DNA of 64,000 nt, taken from DATKNA01 sp963755755 (lineage in GTDB: Bacteria; Actinomycetota; Actinomycetes; Actinomycetales; Kineosporiaceae). The translations under genes were made by a program, and so were the position numbers. The notes beneath the pieces are model-generated. The model made no database searches, had not been told where the DNA came from, and worked only from the letters and a program-made list of their open reading frames with translations. The DNA is taken from positions 316,608-380,607 of the forward strand of contig CAVWLJ010000012.1 in the NCBI GenBank assembly GCA_963755755.1. The letters are read 5' to 3'. The stretch's first letter is position 1. Every line of letters starts with the position of its first letter. Positions 1 to 8,668 of this stretch are shown here, piece by piece.

Positions 1-518
1 CCGCCGACGACGAGCACGCGCAGGCCGGCGAACTCGGACGCCGAGCGGTAGTCGGCCGTGTGCAGCTGGCGGCCGGCGAAGGTCTCGATGCCGGGGTAGT
101 GCGGCACGAAGGGGGAGCGCCACGTGCCGGTCGCGTTGACGACGGCGCGCGCGGCCCACGCCTGCTCGCCGGCGGCGACGAGGAGGCGGTCGTCGGCGCG
201 ACGGACCGCCGTCACCTGCACCGGACGGCGGACGGGCAGCTCGAACGCCTTCTCGTAAGCGGCGAAGTACTCGCCCATCAGCTCGGACGCCGGGCGCGCG
301 GAGTCGGCGTCCGGCACGTCGAGGCCGGGCAGCGGATGGATCCGATGGGTGGTGCCGACTCGCAGCGAGGGCCAGCGATGCTGCCAGGCACCGCCGGGTC
401 GGCTCTCAGCGTCGAGGACGACGAAGGGCGCGACGCCGCGGCGCTGCAGCCAGTACGCCGTCGAGAGACCGGCCTGCCCGGCGCCGATGACGGCGACGTC
501 CACCCGCTCGATCTCCAC
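1..518 (-). CDS. FAD-dependent monooxygenase/oxidoreductase (CzcO/FMO-like), 3' end outside window
   Basis: The first 172 codons of a flavoprotein are present; the gene runs off the window edge. The start is a GTG at 516-518. A Rossmann FAD-binding motif VIGAGQAGLSTAYWLQRRG lies at about residues 9-27, an ATG motif (VNATGTW) near residue 133, and the sequence FAGRQLHTADYR resembles the FxGxxxHxxxW fingerprint of flavin monooxygenases. The last visible residues (LRVLVVGG) begin the second, NADPH-binding Rossmann motif. This order is typical of class B flavin monooxygenases and CzcO-like oxidoreductases. The substrate cannot be told from this fragment. Confidence 0.85.
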   Translation of the reverse strand, partial: MEIERVDVAVIGAGQAGLSTAYWLQRRGVAPFVVLDAESRPGGAWQHRWPSLRVGTTHRIHPLPGLDVPDADSARPASELMGEYFAAYEKAFELPVRRPVQVTAVRRADDRLLVAAGEQAWAARAVVNATGTWRSPFVPHYPGIETFAGRQLHTADYRSASEFAGLRVLVVG

Positions 519-608
519 GATTGCCTGAACAGCGTCGCGGCGTACGCGCTTCCCGTCGACTCGTCGTGCTCCACGGGGCGGAGGGTGGAGCCGGCTGCGC
601 TCGAGCCG

Positions 609-1029
609 TCACCTCTCGGTGATCTCGCCGAGAACCGGCTTGATGTCGATCACCGGCGTCCCGTCGATGGCCTCGAGGGCGTCGACCTCGATCCGGCCGG
701 GCGCCACCTGTCGAACCGTCACCGTGTGCAGGCCGATCGGATTGGGGCGGTCGGGTGACCGGGTGCTGAAGACCCCGGTCGAGGGGCGCTCGCGATCTCC
801 GCGCGGATGCACCCGCAGCACGTCGCGCTGCGGCGGCGTGGAGCCAGGTCAGGACGACGAGCCGGTCGCCGGGGACGATGTCGGCGGCGGCCGTCTGCAC
901 GGCCGGATCGAGCACGATCGTCGCGGCTGGAGCACCCTCGTCCGGCTGGCGAGGAGCATCACCCGGCTCCTTGAGCGGTGACGCCACGTGCCCGATCGGC
1001 GTGAACCTGAAGCCCTCGTCTACAGCCAT
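609..1029 (-). pseudogene. TsaA/TrmO-like (UPF0066) protein, frameshifted
   Basis: The TsaA/YaeB family includes TrmO, which N6-methylates t6A37 in certain tRNAs using SAM. The N-terminal half from ATG 1027-1029 reads FTPIGHVASPLKEP and later PGDRLVVLTWLHAA in one frame. The C-terminal half reads DVLRVHPRGD and STRSPDRPNPIGLH in another; this second motif is the family hallmark. An extra base in the GC run at about 829-838 joins the halves: removing one G restores a continuous protein of about 139 residues, which is normal for the compact family members. It is either a recent pseudogene or a sequencing insertion. It sits alone between the flavoprotein and the DUF6247 pair. Confidence 0.8.
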
Positions 1030-1229
1030 CGGCGCGTCCTTCCTTACTAGGGGCGCGGGGTCTCGCCGCGTCTGTGGCGGTGAGGGCAGGACCATAGCGG
1101 CCTGGCACCCACCCGGACTCCGGAGTCCTGGCTGCCGTGCCGGAGCTCGGCAGGGAAACCTCCGGCCAACGGTGGCCGACGCCGGATTCGTGCTCCCCAC
1201 GTGGAGTTCGGGACCCTTAAAGTGACGAT

Positions 1230-1532
1230 GTGACCGCTGATCCGCTCCCTGCGCTGACCGCACCGGCCGCTCCTGCAGCGATCCGAGCGGAGCTGCTGGC
1301 GGAGGAGATCGGTGACTTCGACCGTGAGTATCGGCAGGCCATGGCGGACGCCACCGAGGGCCTGGACCTGACGCCGGTGCTCGACACGCTGGAGCGCTGG
1401 CGACGTATCGCGGTGTCCTCGCGGAACCCCGGAGCCCATCGAAGGATGTTGGCAGCGGCCGACCGGCTGCGTCGGGGCGAACCGGTTCCCACTGAGTCGT
1501 GGGAGGAGACGCGCCGGCGCCTCGGGCTTTGA
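1230..1532 (+). CDS. DUF6247 family protein, probable antitoxin-like partner
   Basis: A 100-residue acidic/helical protein starting at GTG. The sequence contains LDTLERWRRIAVSSRNPGAHR and ends EPVPTESWEETRRRLGL, a pattern I associate with the actinobacterial DUF6247 family. The next gene starts one base after the stop, so the two are almost certainly co-translated. The arrangement of a small helical first gene and a RelE/ParE-shaped second gene suggests a type II toxin-antitoxin pair, but this role is inferred from context only. No DNA-binding motif is obvious. Confidence 0.7.
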   Translation: MTADPLPALTAPAAPAAIRAELLAEEIGDFDREYRQAMADATEGLDLTPVLDTLERWRRIAVSSRNPGAHRRMLAAADRLRRGEPVPTESWEETRRRLGL

Positions 1533-1533
1533 C

Positions 1534-1812
1534 GTGTACGCCGTCGAGACCGATCACGATGCGATTCCGGACATCGCGGCCCTGCCGGTTGTCGCCTTCG
1601 AACCGTACGCAGAGGTCGTCGCCCTCCTGGAGCTCGCTCCGTGGAGCGGAGCTGCGTACAACCGCAATCATCCGGACGCAGCAATGCGGACGCTGGTGTT
1701 CGGATCGGCCGGCGAAGGCCTGGTCGTCTACCTCGTCCTCGAGGACCAGCGGCGCGTCGTCGTCCTCCGAGTGCTTTGGATCCCGGAAGTCCGGGGATCC
1801 GAACTGACGTGA
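1534..1812 (+). CDS. Small RelE/ParE-like protein, candidate toxin of the DUF6247 pair
   Basis: A 92-residue protein starting at GTG one base after the DUF6247 stop. The C-terminal strand pattern GEGLVVYLVLEDQRRVVVLRVLWI looks like the last beta strands of the RelE/ParE ribosome-dependent RNase/gyrase-toxin fold, where a basic residue precedes the final strand. The N-terminus lacks the usual basic KxLxKL helix, so assignment to a named toxin family is not possible. Size, order and tight coupling with the upstream gene support a toxin role; alternatives are an unrelated two-gene metabolic unit. Confidence 0.6.
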   Translation: MYAVETDHDAIPDIAALPVVAFEPYAEVVALLELAPWSGAAYNRNHPDAAMRTLVFGSAGEGLVVYLVLEDQRRVVVLRVLWIPEVRGSELT

Positions 1813-1873
1813 GTGACCACCGGTTCCCGCGCACGTTCCGCGGCGAGCGAGCGGAAAGGGGGATCTCTGACCG

Positions 1874-2425
1874 ATGGCCCCAGACGTGGACGATCCCGAG
1901 CAGGTCCTACTGACCGTCGAGGACCTTCGCGAGGTGACCCGGTATTCGGCCGAGAGCGCGCAGACGGTGCTGGAGATCTTCGAGCGAGCACACCCGACCG
2001 ATCCCCGCCCACGCGACGCCATCGACACCGCCTGGGCGTTCGCGCGCGGCGGCCGGCGCGGCAAGGCACTCCGGGACGCCGCGTGGGCGGCGCAGAGAGC
2101 CGCCCACGACGCCGCCACCCCGGCCGCAGCCGACGCGGCGCGCGCGGCGATGGCTGCGGCAGGCGCCGCCTATCTGCATCCGCTCGCCGACCCCCACCAG
2201 GTCAAGCACATCCTTGCTGCGGCGGCCTACGCCGCGCGGGCGGCCGAGCTCGACGCCGGCGGTGACCCCGCGGTCGGCGCCCGGCACGTCGAGCAGGCGC
2301 GCCGTCGCGCGACACACGCCGTCGTCGAGGTGCTCCGTCGCTATCCCGCGGCCCCTCCCGGCGGAGCGCGCGTCGGCGAGCTGGTTCGCGCTCTGGACGT
2401 GGCGCTGCGGAGCGGCCCCTCCTGA
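1874..2425 (+). CDS. Imm-5-like putative immunity protein
   Basis: A 183-residue alanine-rich, all-helical protein starting ATG. The segment PRDAIDTAWAFARGG followed by repeated AAWAAQRAAHDAA-type helices and the later KHILAAAAYAARAAEL block matches the pattern of Imm-5-like putative immunity proteins, which are often mis-annotated as exonuclease SbcC. Proteins of this group are thought to protect against secreted or contact-dependent toxins, but no polymorphic toxin gene is visible nearby, so this may be an orphan immunity gene. It lies 61 bp downstream of the DUF6247 pair on the same strand. Confidence 0.65.
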   Translation: MAPDVDDPEQVLLTVEDLREVTRYSAESAQTVLEIFERAHPTDPRPRDAIDTAWAFARGGRRGKALRDAAWAAQRAAHDAATPAAADAARAAMAAAGAAYLHPLADPHQVKHILAAAAYAARAAELDAGGDPAVGARHVEQARRRATHAVVEVLRRYPAAPPGGARVGELVRALDVALRSGPS

Positions 2426-2452
2426 CCCCGTCCAGGGAGGTAGGGCACGCGT

Positions 2453-3720
2453 TCACCCCGAACCCTCAGCGACCCCGTCAAGACTGTCGGCCTGGTCGAG
2501 GTAGAGGCGACGTTGCTTCTCGTTCATCGTGCGCTCGGCCGCAAGGCGGAACTGCGCGCGCGCCTCGTCGTGGCGTCCGAGTTGCTGGAGGAACGTGGCG
2601 CGCACCGCGGCGAGCTCCGGGTAGCCGGCGAGCGTGGGCTCCTGCTCGAGCTGCCCGGCGAGGGCGAGGCCGCGCTCAGGTCCCTCCGCCATCCCGACGG
2701 CGACGGCGCGGTTGAGGGCCACGACGGGCGTCGGCGTCAGGTGCTGCAGGACCGTGTACAGGGCTGCGATCCGTCGCCAATCGGTGGTCTCGACGCTCGT
2801 GGCCCGCGCGTGGCAGGCGGCGATAGCGGCTTGCAGCGTGTACGGGCCGGTGCCGAGGGCCTCGGCGGTCTCGAGCGCGGCGAGGCCGCGACGGACGAGC
2901 AGCGGGTCCCAGCGCCGACGGTCCTGGTCGCGGAGCAGCACGGGCTCACCGGACGGTCCGGTGCGTGCGGGGATCCGGGAGGCCTGCAGCTCCAGAAGCG
3001 CGACGAGACCGTGGACCTCGGGCTCGTCCGGTTGCAGACCGGCGAGCAGCCGGGCCAGCCGCAGCGCGTCCTGGCACAGCTCGGGGCGCGTCCAGTCGTC
3101 GCCGGCCGTGGCCGCATACCCCTCGTTGAAGATCAGGTAGACGACGGCGAGAACCGCGCCGAGCCGAGTGGGCAGCTCCGCCGGCGGCGGGAGCTCGAAG
3201 CGGACCTGGCCATCACCCAGGGTCTTCTTCGCTCGCGAGATGCGCTGCCCGACGGTCGACTCGGACACGAGGAAGGCGCGAGCGATCTCGCGGGTGGTCA
3301 GGCCGCCCACCGTGCGCAACGTGAGGGCGACCTGCGACTCGATCGTCAGCACCGGGTGGCAGGTCAGGAAGACCAGCCGGAGGAGGTCGTCCGGGACGAC
3401 GGTGTCGAGCTGGTCGTCGACGGCGGCCATCGGATCTCCCTCCTTGCGTCGGTCTCCTGCGCGAGCTCGGCGAGCTTGCGGGTGAGCGTGAGGCGCCGGC
3501 GGTAGGCGTCGACCGCGAGGTGCTTGGCGGTGGCCATGAGCCACGAGGCCGGGTGGTCCGGGATGCCGTCGACCGGCCACTGGCGGAGGGCGCGTTCCAG
3601 CGCGTCCTGGGCGAGGTCCTCGGCGGCGGCGAAGTCGCCGGTGATGCGGGTGAGAGCGGCGACGAGGCGGCCTGACTCGATGCGCCAGACCGCCTCGACC
3701 GCGGCTGCGGGAACGGGCAC
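2453..3720 (-). pseudogene. ECF42-type RNA polymerase sigma factor with C-terminal TPR-like extension, frameshifted
   Basis: The N-terminal sigma-2 region (VEAVWRIESGRLVAALTR, DLAQDALERALRQWP, PASWLMATAKHLAVDAYRR) starts at GTG 3718-3720. The sigma-4 region (LTLRTVGGLTTREIARAFL, VGQRISRAKKTL) and the long C-terminal domain lie in another frame. A single missing base at about 3440-3446 explains the break: restoring it gives DARxKEGDPMAAVDDQ. Expected length is about 422 residues, normal for ECF42. The DGPF gene lies 8 bp upstream on the same strand, the standard partner of ECF42 sigma factors, which lack an anti-sigma factor and are thought to be controlled through their C-terminal extension. 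Either a true pseudogene or a sequencing deletion. Confidence 0.85.
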
Positions 3721-3728
3721 TCGGGAGG

Positions 3729-4106
3729 TCAGGCGGTGGGCGGAGCGAAGTCCTCGGGCCCGAAGACCTTGAGGACGTCCGCCTCACCCTCCCAGCCGGG
3801 CCACCGCTCCCGGTGGATCCGGACGAACCGGCTGGTCCACTCGACCGCCTCCTCCTTCGAGCGGACCTCGTAGATCGCGTAGCTGATGAGCTCCTTGGAC
3901 TCGGTGAAGGGTCCGTCCGCGGTGCTCATGGCTCCGCCGAGCAGGCTGACGCGCGCGCCGGCGGCGCTGGGCTGCAGACCCTGGGTGTCGAGCAGGACGC
4001 CGGCGTTCCGGGCGTCCTCGCCGAGCGTCATGATCGCTTCCATCAGCTCCGGCGGCGGCGGGCCGTCCGGCGTGGTGACCGCCTTCAGCAGTACGAGGTA
4101 GCGCAT
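3729..4106 (-). CDS. YCII-related (DGPF domain) protein, ECF42 partner
   Basis: A 125-residue protein of the YCII/DGPF family. It opens MRYLVLLKAVTTPDGPPPPEL, has the hallmark DGPFTESKELISYAIYEV and ends near VFGPEDFAPP, the conserved C-terminus of these proteins. It is co-directional with and 8 bp upstream of the ECF42 sigma gene, so they form one transcription unit. DGPF proteins are common regulon members of ECF42 factors; their biochemical activity is not established. A second DGPF/ECF42 pair lies at 44.8-46.5 kb. Confidence 0.9.
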   Translation of the reverse strand: MRYLVLLKAVTTPDGPPPPELMEAIMTLGEDARNAGVLLDTQGLQPSAAGARVSLLGGAMSTADGPFTESKELISYAIYEVRSKEEAVEWTSRFVRIHRERWPGWEGEADVLKVFGPEDFAPPTA

Positions 4107-4135
4107 CGTCGTCCTCCTTGTTCTCGCTGCGGCGA

Positions 4136-4837
4136 TCAGACGGTGGCCCGGTACTGCTGGAGACTAGTCAGGCTCAGCCAGGCCCAGGTCAGGACGACGG
4201 CCGCCGTGAAGGCGAGGTTCACGACGGGCGAGGTCGCCCCGGACGCGATGCCGGCGAAGGCCACCAGGAACGCGATGCCCGTCGCCCGGGTGAGCGCTGC
4301 CTGCCTGCGGCGTCCCTCGTGCCGGAACCGCCCGGCCAGCAGCCAGGTGGCCGCGACCAGGGCGAGGAAGCCGACGCCGCCGGCGACCATGTGCAGCGTT
4401 CCCGACAGAGTCGGGTCGACGGGCGGGCCGTCCGGCGTGCCGATCGGGAACCCGTTCATCGGGTCGGCGCGGAAGGCGCCGGCCGCGACGAGGGCGACGC
4501 CGTACACGGCGAGCAGCCGCGGCGCCCAGCGGGAAGCCCGTCCGTCGCCCAGCGCACGTCGGAACCCGACGGCCGCGGCGACGACCATGAGGCCGGTCAC
4601 GGTGAGGTTGAGCACCTGGATCCAGCCGCCGGGTCCGTTCGCGAGCAGGCTCCACTCGTGCCGGGTGAGGTCGAACCCGTCGCGGACGAGCGCCTGCGCG
4701 AGGCTGACGCCGATGTAGAACGGTCCGGCGAGCACGCCGTAGCCGAGCAGCGAGCGGGTGACGCGGCCCTGCGGTGTGCAGGCGCCGTGCTGGGTGGCCG
4801 GCGCGGCGGACGCCAGGCCTGCGGTGGTCTCGGTCAT
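4136..4837 (-). CDS. DUF998 family integral membrane protein
   Basis: A 233-residue protein with about six hydrophobic helices. I chose ATG 4835-4837 because AAGGAG lies 7 bases upstream; a longer reading to 4915 would add a non-hydrophobic, arginine-rich tail. The motifs GPFYIGVSLAQALVRDGFDL and EWSLLANGPGGWIQVLN, then FRADPMNGFPIGTP, match DUF998 membrane proteins of actinobacteria. Function is unknown. It is followed 29 bp downstream by the DGPF gene on the same strand and may be in the same unit, which would fit ECF42 clusters that carry several membrane or DGPF genes. Confidence 0.85.
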   Translation of the reverse strand: MTETTAGLASAAPATQHGACTPQGRVTRSLLGYGVLAGPFYIGVSLAQALVRDGFDLTRHEWSLLANGPGGWIQVLNLTVTGLMVVAAAVGFRRALGDGRASRWAPRLLAVYGVALVAAGAFRADPMNGFPIGTPDGPPVDPTLSGTLHMVAGGVGFLALVAATWLLAGRFRHEGRRRQAALTRATGIAFLVAFAGIASGATSPVVNLAFTAAVVLTWAWLSLTSLQQYRATV

Positions 4838-5027
4838 CGCGGAACTCCTTCGACCCGGGCCGCCCGATGCCGCCCGTTCGACGTCTCCTCGAACGGGCAG
4901 GCAGCGCTTCGACACGGGCGACGAAGATTCTTTTCGTCGCGTCTGCCCCGCCGTCGGCGAGGAGCTCGCCGAGCACGGTGGTCCACGTTCCCGACGAGCA
5001 CGCCGGCCGTGCGGGGGACCGGCGGGA

Positions 5028-5495
5028 TCAGGCGTAGGGGGCGCCGGTGCCCGTGTCGACGTAGGTGCGCAGGCTGGCCAGCACGCCGTCCCAGCCGCGG
5101 CTGCAGGTGTCGTAGCAGTGCAGCTCGGCCGTGAGCCCCTCGTGCTCGAAGCGCATCGTCGTACCGCCGTCGCCGTCGGGCTCGAGCCGGACGACGATGC
5201 GCGTCCCGGCCCACTCCTCCCACGCCGGCAGCGGCGGAACGGAGTGCACCGACCACACGACGGAACCGTCCGGCTCGGCGGTGTCGACGTGCAGCACGAC
5301 CCGCGGGCCGTCGCTGTTCGGGAAGCCGAGGGTCAGCCGGCCGTCCTGCTCGGCCGAGCCCGACACCTGCGTCGTCCACCAGCCCGCGATCCCGTCGACG
5401 GTGGTGAACGCCGCGAAGACGGCGTCCGGCGGCCGAGTGAAGCTGAGGTCCGCTCGATAGCTGTCGGCGGTTCTCGTTCGGGTCGTCTCGCTCAT
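5028..5495 (-). CDS. SRPBCC (AHSA1-like) domain protein
   Basis: A 155-residue START/AHSA1-type protein. It begins MSETTRTRTADSYRADLSF and shows the family pattern PPDAVFAAFTTVDGIAGWW, then LRTYVDTGTGAPYA at the end. AHSA1-like proteins form a helix-grip pocket for hydrophobic ligands; in actinobacteria they are often co-regulated with an ArsR repressor gene. No ArsR gene is adjacent here, but two palindromic operators lie 18-85 bp upstream of the start. The ligand is unknown. Confidence 0.88.
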   Translation of the reverse strand: MSETTRTRTADSYRADLSFTRPPDAVFAAFTTVDGIAGWWTTQVSGSAEQDGRLTLGFPNSDGPRVVLHVDTAEPDGSVVWSVHSVPPLPAWEEWAGTRIVVRLEPDGDGGTTMRFEHEGLTAELHCYDTCSRGWDGVLASLRTYVDTGTGAPYA

Positions 5496-5512
5496 CGCAG
5501 CCTCCCTGATGT

Positions 5513-5580
5513 GCAACCAATGGTTGCGTGTACGCAGGACGCTACGACCTGGATGACCAGAAGCGCAACCCCTGGTTGCG
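5513..5580. promoter_or_regulatory. Two GCAACC-N3-GGTTGC operator palindromes upstream of SRPBCC gene
   Basis: GCAACCAATGGTTGC (5513-5527) and CGCAACCCCTGGTTGCG (5564-5580) are two palindromes with the same arms and a 3-bp centre. Their centres lie about 52 bp apart, close to five helical turns. They sit in the only promoter space of the minus-strand SRPBCC gene. The symmetry suggests two dimers of the same TetR- or ArsR-like regulator, which is not encoded next door. The rest of 5581-5813 holds no recognisable gene. Confidence 0.7.
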
Positions 5581-5813
5581 TCTTGTTGTCTCCAGCGCAG
5601 AGCCGGTCGGATGTCAAGGACGACGCGCTCCCGTCTTCGGCGTGCGGCGGTAGGCAGAACGTGGGAACCGGAGGAACTCGCCATACACCGCTCGCCGCCG
5701 TCTCCACACTCGGAGCCAGCGCCGGTGTGTCGCCGCAGCGCGGGTCGCCGGACGACGGGAGCCCGCGCAGGCGGACCCGGTGAGCAACGAGGCACGGCGA
5801 GGGGGCGGAAGAC

Positions 5814-5996
5814 ATGGGCGACGTGGCAGCGCAGTTCTCGGACGACGAGGTGCAGGCTCGGCGTGAACGCCGTGCGGAGCTCCTGGAGCAGCGCGAGCGC
5901 GCCGCCATGCTGCGTCGGCAGCGGGGTTTCCGGCTGCGGCCGCCGGCGTCCCAGCCTCTGATCCCGACCGGCTCCGCCCGACGGCGAGTCGTCTGA
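5814..5996 (+). CDS. Small hypothetical protein (60 aa)
   Basis: A short reading frame with ATG start and a G-rich ribosome-site-like stretch upstream (GGGGGCGGAAG). The product MGDVAAQFSDDEVQARRERR is charged and helical, with arginine/glutamate alternation suggesting a short coiled helix, then a proline-rich tail. I recognise no family. It stands alone between the SRPBCC promoter and the convergent DUF3152 gene. Coding character is plausible but unproven. Confidence 0.4.
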   Translation: MGDVAAQFSDDEVQARRERRAELLEQRERAAMLRRQRGFRLRPPASQPLIPTGSARRRVV

Positions 5997-6086
5997 CGCG
6001 TTCCGTCGCCGGTCCACACCGGCGGTGCCGTCACCGGCCCCGGTTGGGGCCCGGCTGAGGACGCACCGAGCGCGCGGGCAGAAGGA

Positions 6087-6875
6087 TCAGGGATAGGGCC
6101 AGGGGTTGGCCCGGCACCCGTTCAGCCCGTAGGTCTGCTGCTGCATGATCGGCGCGAGAGCGCCCTTGCGGGGGCACATCTCGTGGGGGTGGCCCAGCAG
6201 GTGCCCGACCTCGTGATTGACGACGTACTGCCGGTAGGTGGTGCGGATCCGGGCGAACTCCGGGGTGGTGTCGATCCACCGCGACATCGTGAGCACCGCT
6301 CGTCCTTCCCGCCCGCACGAGGCCTCGCCCTTGGTGTCGAGCGGCCGGCAGAGCGCGGCGTTGGTCCCTGGGGTCGCGAGGATGACGCGGATGTCAGCCG
6401 CCCCGTCGGTGCGGGCGAAGGTCAGCCTCCCTCGAGCGCCCCAGCCGCGCGGGTCGTTGAGGGTCGTCATGACGAAGCGCGCGAACCGTTGCGGGTCGAC
6501 GGGCAGTCCGCGTTCGATCTCGACCCTGACGCGGTGCACCGTCCCGTGCCCGGGCGCCGCGACCCGGCCCGGGACGACGACGAGGGTGCCGCTGCCGTTC
6601 CGGGAGAATCGGGTACCGAGGATGCCGGCGGCCAGGTTCTCGGCGTCCACCGAGGGGGACGCCGACGCCGAGGGCGACGGCGAGGGCGACGGGGGTGCGG
6701 TGCTCGACGAGGGGCTGGGCGGGGGGCTCGGGCTGGCGAGAGCCACCGAACTCGCCACCGGTGCGGAGGTTCTACCGCGCTGCTGATCCAGGGTGACGGT
6801 GAGGACGACGGGCGCGCAGAGTGCGACCGCGGCGGCTGCTGCGAGGGTCCAGGCGATGCGTCTCGAGACCGTCAC
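6087..6875 (-). CDS. DUF3152 secreted, putative zinc metalloprotease-like protein
   Basis: A 262-residue protein with an N-terminal signal/anchor helix (residues about 8-28), then a low-complexity Ser/Pro/Ala linker (43-77) and a DUF3152 domain. The zinc-binding motif HEVGHLLGH at residues 221-229 follows the HExxHxxGH pattern of metzincin-like proteases, with Cys176, Cys187 and two later Cys likely forming disulfides outside the cell. DUF3152 proteins are exported actinobacterial proteins of unknown substrate. It stands alone; a 307-bp gene-free stretch (6876-7182) without recognised signals follows upstream. Confidence 0.88.
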   Translation of the reverse strand: MTVSRRIAWTLAAAAAVALCAPVVLTVTLDQQRGRTSAPVASSVALASPSPPPSPSSSTAPPSPSPSPSASASPSVDAENLAAGILGTRFSRNGSGTLVVVPGRVAAPGHGTVHRVRVEIERGLPVDPQRFARFVMTTLNDPRGWGARGRLTFARTDGAADIRVILATPGTNAALCRPLDTKGEASCGREGRAVLTMSRWIDTTPEFARIRTTYRQYVVNHEVGHLLGHPHEMCPRKGALAPIMQQQTYGLNGCRANPWPYP

Positions 6876-7182
6876 GCTCCTCCTTCCCCTGCAGCGTCGG
6901 CACCACGACGATCCACGCCCCGAGGGACCTCATCATGCAGCGTCGGTGGCACACAAGCGTGGCGGAGTACCGAGTCCGGTCGTCCGGCCGTGTCAGACCT
7001 CTGGATGGCGGCGGGACCGTCGTGCGGGGACGTCGCAGGCGCCGTGCGCGTGTGGCGCGTCCGGGATCACCCGGGATTGCCCCGATTGCGGGAGGCGGTC
7101 GTGTTCTCCGTCGCGCCTTGCCTCATGAACATCCTTCTCCTGCCGACCGAAGTGTCGAACGTCGAGGAGTGGGGGAACGGAT

Positions 7183-8082
7183 ATGACCCGACTGTGGCGT
7201 GGCAGAACGGACGCCGACCGGGCGAGGAGCGTGCTCGTCGCCTGCGCGATCGCCGGCTCACTGCTCATGGTGTCCGGATGCGGCGCCGCGACCACGCTCG
7301 AGAGGACGGCGGCTGACGTCTCGGGGACGTCGAGCGCGTCGGCGTCCCCGCTGCCACCCGCTGATTTCAAGGCCGTGCTCAAGGGGACGACGGCCCTCCT
7401 TTCGTGGACGCCGTCCCGTTCGACCGGGCTCACCGGCTACACGATCTTCGTCGACAACGGCCCTCCGGCGTCCGTGCCCGGATCGGTCACGCAATACCGC
7501 GCCGAGGGCCTCGCGCCGACCATGAGCCACCTCGTGCAGGTGGTCGCGGTCGCCGGGCAGGAGCAGAGCGCCCCGGTGAGCCTGACCGTGCAGGTGCCGG
7601 CAACCGCTGTCGAGGGTCAGGCCGGGTCCGATCCCTTCGCCAGGCCGACGCCGTCCGCGTCCGCCACGCCCAGTCCCACCCAGCCCACTGCGGCGCCCCA
7701 GCCCATGCCGACGACTGCGACACCTACGCCGACGCCGTCGACGACGAGCCAGACGGTCACCACGGCGGAGGCGTGCGAGGTCGCCGTGGCCGCCTTCCAC
7801 GGCGACGACGCGAGCCTCGCGGGTGTGATCAAGGGTGACAACGACGCTGCGCGGACCGGTCACACCCTGGGCTCCGAGATCACCCGCCTCGAGCAGGTGG
7901 CCGACCGCACCACGCAGCCGATGAAGCGGCTCATCTACGCCTACACGAAGGTGACGCGCGAGGCGCGCCTGAGCTTGCTGAACGGCGACGACCTCGCCCG
8001 CACCTTCGACTCCGGCGCCTTCTACGCCGCCGGGAATGCCATCAAGAACTACTGCGCCACGCAGGCGGACCCGCTCGGCTGA
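7183..8082 (+). CDS. Lipoprotein with fibronectin type III-like domain
   Basis: A 299-residue exported protein. The N-terminus has a basic stretch, a hydrophobic core and the lipobox-like LMVSGCG, so Cys33 is the probable lipidation site. Residues about 60-140 (LLSWTPSRSTGLTGYTIFV, MSHLVQVVAVAGQEQSAPVS) look like a fibronectin type III fold. A Pro/Thr/Ser-rich spacer (about 150-190) leads to a helical C-terminal domain with two cysteines (EACEVAVAAFHGDD, IKNYCATQ). Probably an envelope-anchored binding or scaffold protein. No operon partners. Confidence 0.75.
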   Translation: MTRLWRGRTDADRARSVLVACAIAGSLLMVSGCGAATTLERTAADVSGTSSASASPLPPADFKAVLKGTTALLSWTPSRSTGLTGYTIFVDNGPPASVPGSVTQYRAEGLAPTMSHLVQVVAVAGQEQSAPVSLTVQVPATAVEGQAGSDPFARPTPSASATPSPTQPTAAPQPMPTTATPTPTPSTTSQTVTTAEACEVAVAAFHGDDASLAGVIKGDNDAARTGHTLGSEITRLEQVADRTTQPMKRLIYAYTKVTREARLSLLNGDDLARTFDSGAFYAAGNAIKNYCATQADPLG

Positions 8083-8124
8083 CGGACCCCTCCCAACCGC
8101 TGAAGCCACCGGCTCGAGCCGATT

Positions 8125-8514
8125 TCACCCCGCGGTCACGGACGCGACCCGCCGCGCGCGGAGTGATCGGTAGACGAGGACACCGGCCACGACCAGGCCG
8201 AGACCGACGACCAGCCAGGGCCAGGGGCTCCACTCGTCGACGCAGCTCTCCCCGCCGTCGAGGGGCGTGCAGATCGTGCCCGGGCCCGAACGGTTGAGCC
8301 AGGCGACGTAGAGCGGGACGACGCCCGCCCCGGCGACGAGCCCGGTCAGCTCGGGACCGCCGCCGACGGTGAGCGCCAGAGCGATGGACGCGACGGCGAC
8401 CGCGACGAGCAGCCAGGGGCCGATGGTGAACGGCGTCAGGACGCCGAGCGCGCCCGCGGCCCCGATCAGCATCCAGCCCGCGAACACGGCGGCACCGTGC
8501 CGGTCTCTCGTCAT
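8125..8514 (-). CDS. Small integral membrane protein, four helices
   Basis: A 129-residue protein with four hydrophobic segments, at about residues 10-28, 33-51, 55-70 and 98-114. An extracytoplasmic loop between helices three and four holds two cysteines (CTPLDGGESC) that could pair. It ends in an arginine-rich cytoplasmic tail. I recognise no family with certainty. It is convergent with the lipoprotein gene, 42 bp away. Confidence 0.65.
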   Translation of the reverse strand: MTRDRHGAAVFAGWMLIGAAGALGVLTPFTIGPWLLVAVAVASIALALTVGGGPELTGLVAGAGVVPLYVAWLNRSGPGTICTPLDGGESCVDEWSPWPWLVVGLGLVVAGVLVYRSLRARRVASVTAG

Positions 8515-8668
8515 CCTCTCAGCCCGTCCGATCTTCGAGGGTGGTGGCGGGGCGTAGGCGACATGGTCGCCGCCGCGCTGATCGCATGGTTCCAGCCGTT
8601 GTCGTGGACGTCGAGCTGCGGGGGCCGGAAGGGCGCGAAGTCGCAGCTGCCGCTGCGAGCATGACGGG

